Positions 5,540 through 6,782 of a stretch of 6,782 bases of DNA are shown piece by piece. A model generated the notes under the pieces. That model had not been told where the DNA came from. It did no database searches and was given only the letters and a program-made list of their open reading frames with translations. The DNA comes from Gemmatimonadaceae bacterium (GTDB lineage Bacteria > Gemmatimonadota > Gemmatimonadetes > Gemmatimonadales > Gemmatimonadaceae): positions 1 to 6,782 of the forward strand of contig JADGGM010000165.1 of NCBI GenBank assembly GCA_019689955.1, in the 5' to 3' direction. Within the stretch, counting starts at the first letter, position 1. Each line of letters begins with the position of its first letter. Made by a program: the position numbers and the translations under genes.

Positions 5540-6782
5540 ATGCTCGATCCCAGGACCGCCCGCCGCGTGGGGCTCGCTGCGCGCGCGGCGTACGTGGGGA
5601 TCATCCTGCTCGCCACGCTCACGGGCTTCCACGCGGACCTGAGCGCGTCCGGGGTGCTCTGGCGCGCGCACCGCGCGGTGCACTGGGCCGCGCGCGGGAT
5701 CGACGTGGTCGACGCGGCGCGCAACGTCGCGCTCTTCGCCGGGTTCGGGGTGGTGTGGATCGTCACCCTGGGGCGCGAGCACCCGTGGCGGCAGATCGTC
5801 CGCGTCACGTTCCTCGGCACGGCGCTCAGCATGTGCGTGGAGCTGGCGCAGCTCTTCTCCGCCAGCCGGACGTCGAGCATCAACGACGTCGCGACGAACG
5901 CGGCGGGGGCGTTCCTCGGCGCGTTCCTCATTGTCGTGATGACCGCCCTCGCGCGCCGCGCGCACGGGCTGCGCACGTTCGTGGGGCTGCCGATCTTCAC
6001 GATCGCGGGCTCGTATCTCGCCGCGGCGGGGGCGGAGATGTTCTCGCCGCTCGACCGGCACGAGTACAACCCCGGGGCCGGCGGCTCGATCATGAACCGG
6101 CTCGCGAACGCGCTCCACTACGTGCGCCCGCTCACGCCGCACTCGATCCCGCGGTTCGACATGGCGCTGCTCTGTCCCGCGGGGATCCTGGCCGTGGGGG
6201 CGCTGGTGGAGCTCGGGGCGTCGTACGCGGTGGCGTGCGTGCTCACGGCGATCGGCGGGCTCGTGCTCGCGGCCGCGGTCGAGGTGGCGCACGGGATCGC
6301 CGGGCAGCCGATCGAGCTCGGCGCGATCGCGTCGCACGCGATCGGGATCGCCGCGGGGGTGCTGCTCGGATGGGGGGCGATCCCCGCGCTCGCCCATCGT
6401 CTCCAGGGGCGCGGGCGGGCGACGCTGCTGCTCGTGGCGTACGCGCTCGTGTTGGTGGCGTGGGCGTGGCGGCCGTTCGTCATCCACGTCGACCCGGCCG
6501 CGATCGCGCGCCAGCTCTCCGCGCCGCACCTCACGCCGCTCGGCGTGCTCGGGGCCACGGAGGATCTGTTCGGCGTGATGGACGTGGCGGAGCAGTTCTT
6601 TCTGTATTTGCCGCTCGGTTGTCTGTTGGCAGTGTGGCCGCTGCGTGTCGGCGGGCGGCTGGGGCTCGTGTGGCCGGGGCTCTACTTCGCGGCGGCGCTC
6701 GAGATCGGGCAGCTCGGGGTGGTGGGGCGGACGTTCGACGTGACCGATCTGCTCACGCAGTGCGCGGCGATCGGGGTTGGGT
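5540..6782 (+). CDS. VanZ-like polytopic membrane protein with repeated VanZ modules (3' end beyond window)
   Basis: The frame is open from the ATG at 5540 to the window edge (414 codons seen), so the C-terminus is missing. It is strongly hydrophobic with many membrane helices, the first at about 13-30. Repeat 1 (about 55-130) carries the VanZ pattern: D58/N62 before LFAGFG, E101-x2-Q104 in a helix, R110, D116, N120, then G123 and G127. Repeat 3 (about 347-414) repeats it: LYLPLG (355-360), E388-x2-Q391, R397, D400 and D403. A middle stretch (about 207-275) is similar but degenerate: LLCPAG (210-215), E248-x2-H251, then H266-x2-G269-x3-G273. VanZ is named after a low-level teicoplanin resistance protein of enterococci; the family has no settled biochemical function and is often near exopolysaccharide genes. 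GAGGGA (5522-5527) lies 12 bases before the start, a rather long spacing. It follows the outer-membrane protein gene by 27 bases and is probably co-transcribed. A resistance role should not be assumed. Confidence 0.85.
   Translation, partial: MLDPRTARRVGLAARAAYVGIILLATLTGFHADLSASGVLWRAHRAVHWAARGIDVVDAARNVALFAGFGVVWIVTLGREHPWRQIVRVTFLGTALSMCVELAQLFSASRTSSINDVATNAAGAFLGAFLIVVMTALARRAHGLRTFVGLPIFTIAGSYLAAAGAEMFSPLDRHEYNPGAGGSIMNRLANALHYVRPLTPHSIPRFDMALLCPAGILAVGALVELGASYAVACVLTAIGGLVLAAAVEVAHGIAGQPIELGAIASHAIGIAAGVLLGWGAIPALAHRLQGRGRATLLLVAYALVLVAWAWRPFVIHVDPAAIARQLSAPHLTPLGVLGATEDLFGVMDVAEQFFLYLPLGCLLAVWPLRVGGRLGLVWPGLYFAAALEIGQLGVVGRTFDVTDLLTQCAAIGVG

Noticed and set aside
4775..6529. 584-codon minus-strand frame opposite the outer-membrane and VanZ-like genes
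   Set aside because: Its composition is almost entirely Arg, Glu, His, Asp and Pro, with no domain. The plus-strand products show a signal peptide and membrane helices.

Overview
This is a 6.8 kb, very GC-rich window of bacterial chromosome. It holds five recognisable protein genes, plus the last codons of a sixth at the left edge. The extreme GC content, the GC-biased third codon positions and the gene mix (Wzc-type kinase, KGG stress protein, Sfp-type transferase, small outer-membrane protein, VanZ-like membrane protein) suggest a diderm environmental bacterium. Gemmatimonadota is my best guess, but that is inference from general resemblance and there is no rRNA or marker gene to confirm it.

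Layout. (1) Positions 1-200: the C-terminal tail of a CapD/FlaA1-type nucleotide-sugar epimerase/dehydratase. (2) 343-2808, same strand: a fused Wzz plus BY-kinase protein of 821 aa (Wzc-like) that would control exopolysaccharide chain length and export. Together these are the end of an extracellular-polysaccharide locus. It is closed by two back-to-back perfect hairpins (2837-2908). (3) 2809-3258: a roughly 450-base intergenic region with the hairpins at its left end and an AT-rich promoter-like island near 3091-3118. (4) 3259-3549: a 96-aa KGG-repeat protein of the general-stress type. (5) 3798-4508, minus strand: an Sfp-type 4'-phosphopantetheinyl transferase, convergent with the KGG gene. 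(6) 4509-4792: a divergent intergenic region with promoter-like elements pointing both ways and a 16-bp GC palindrome between them. (7) 4793-5512: a 239-aa exported protein, probably an outer-membrane beta-barrel. (8) 5540-6782: a polytopic membrane protein with up to three VanZ-like repeats, still open at the right edge.

How they fit. The epimerase and Wzc-like kinase make a functional pair in polysaccharide production: one makes an activated sugar, the other regulates polymerisation and export. The outer-membrane protein and VanZ-like gene are probably co-transcribed (27-base gap) and also concern the envelope. The transferase activates carrier proteins, but none is encoded here, so its partners must lie elsewhere. 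No mobile element, CRISPR array, tRNA, rRNA or obvious defence system is visible. I found no convincing wholly new system; the most unusual items are the repeated VanZ-like architecture and the hairpin pair after the kinase gene.
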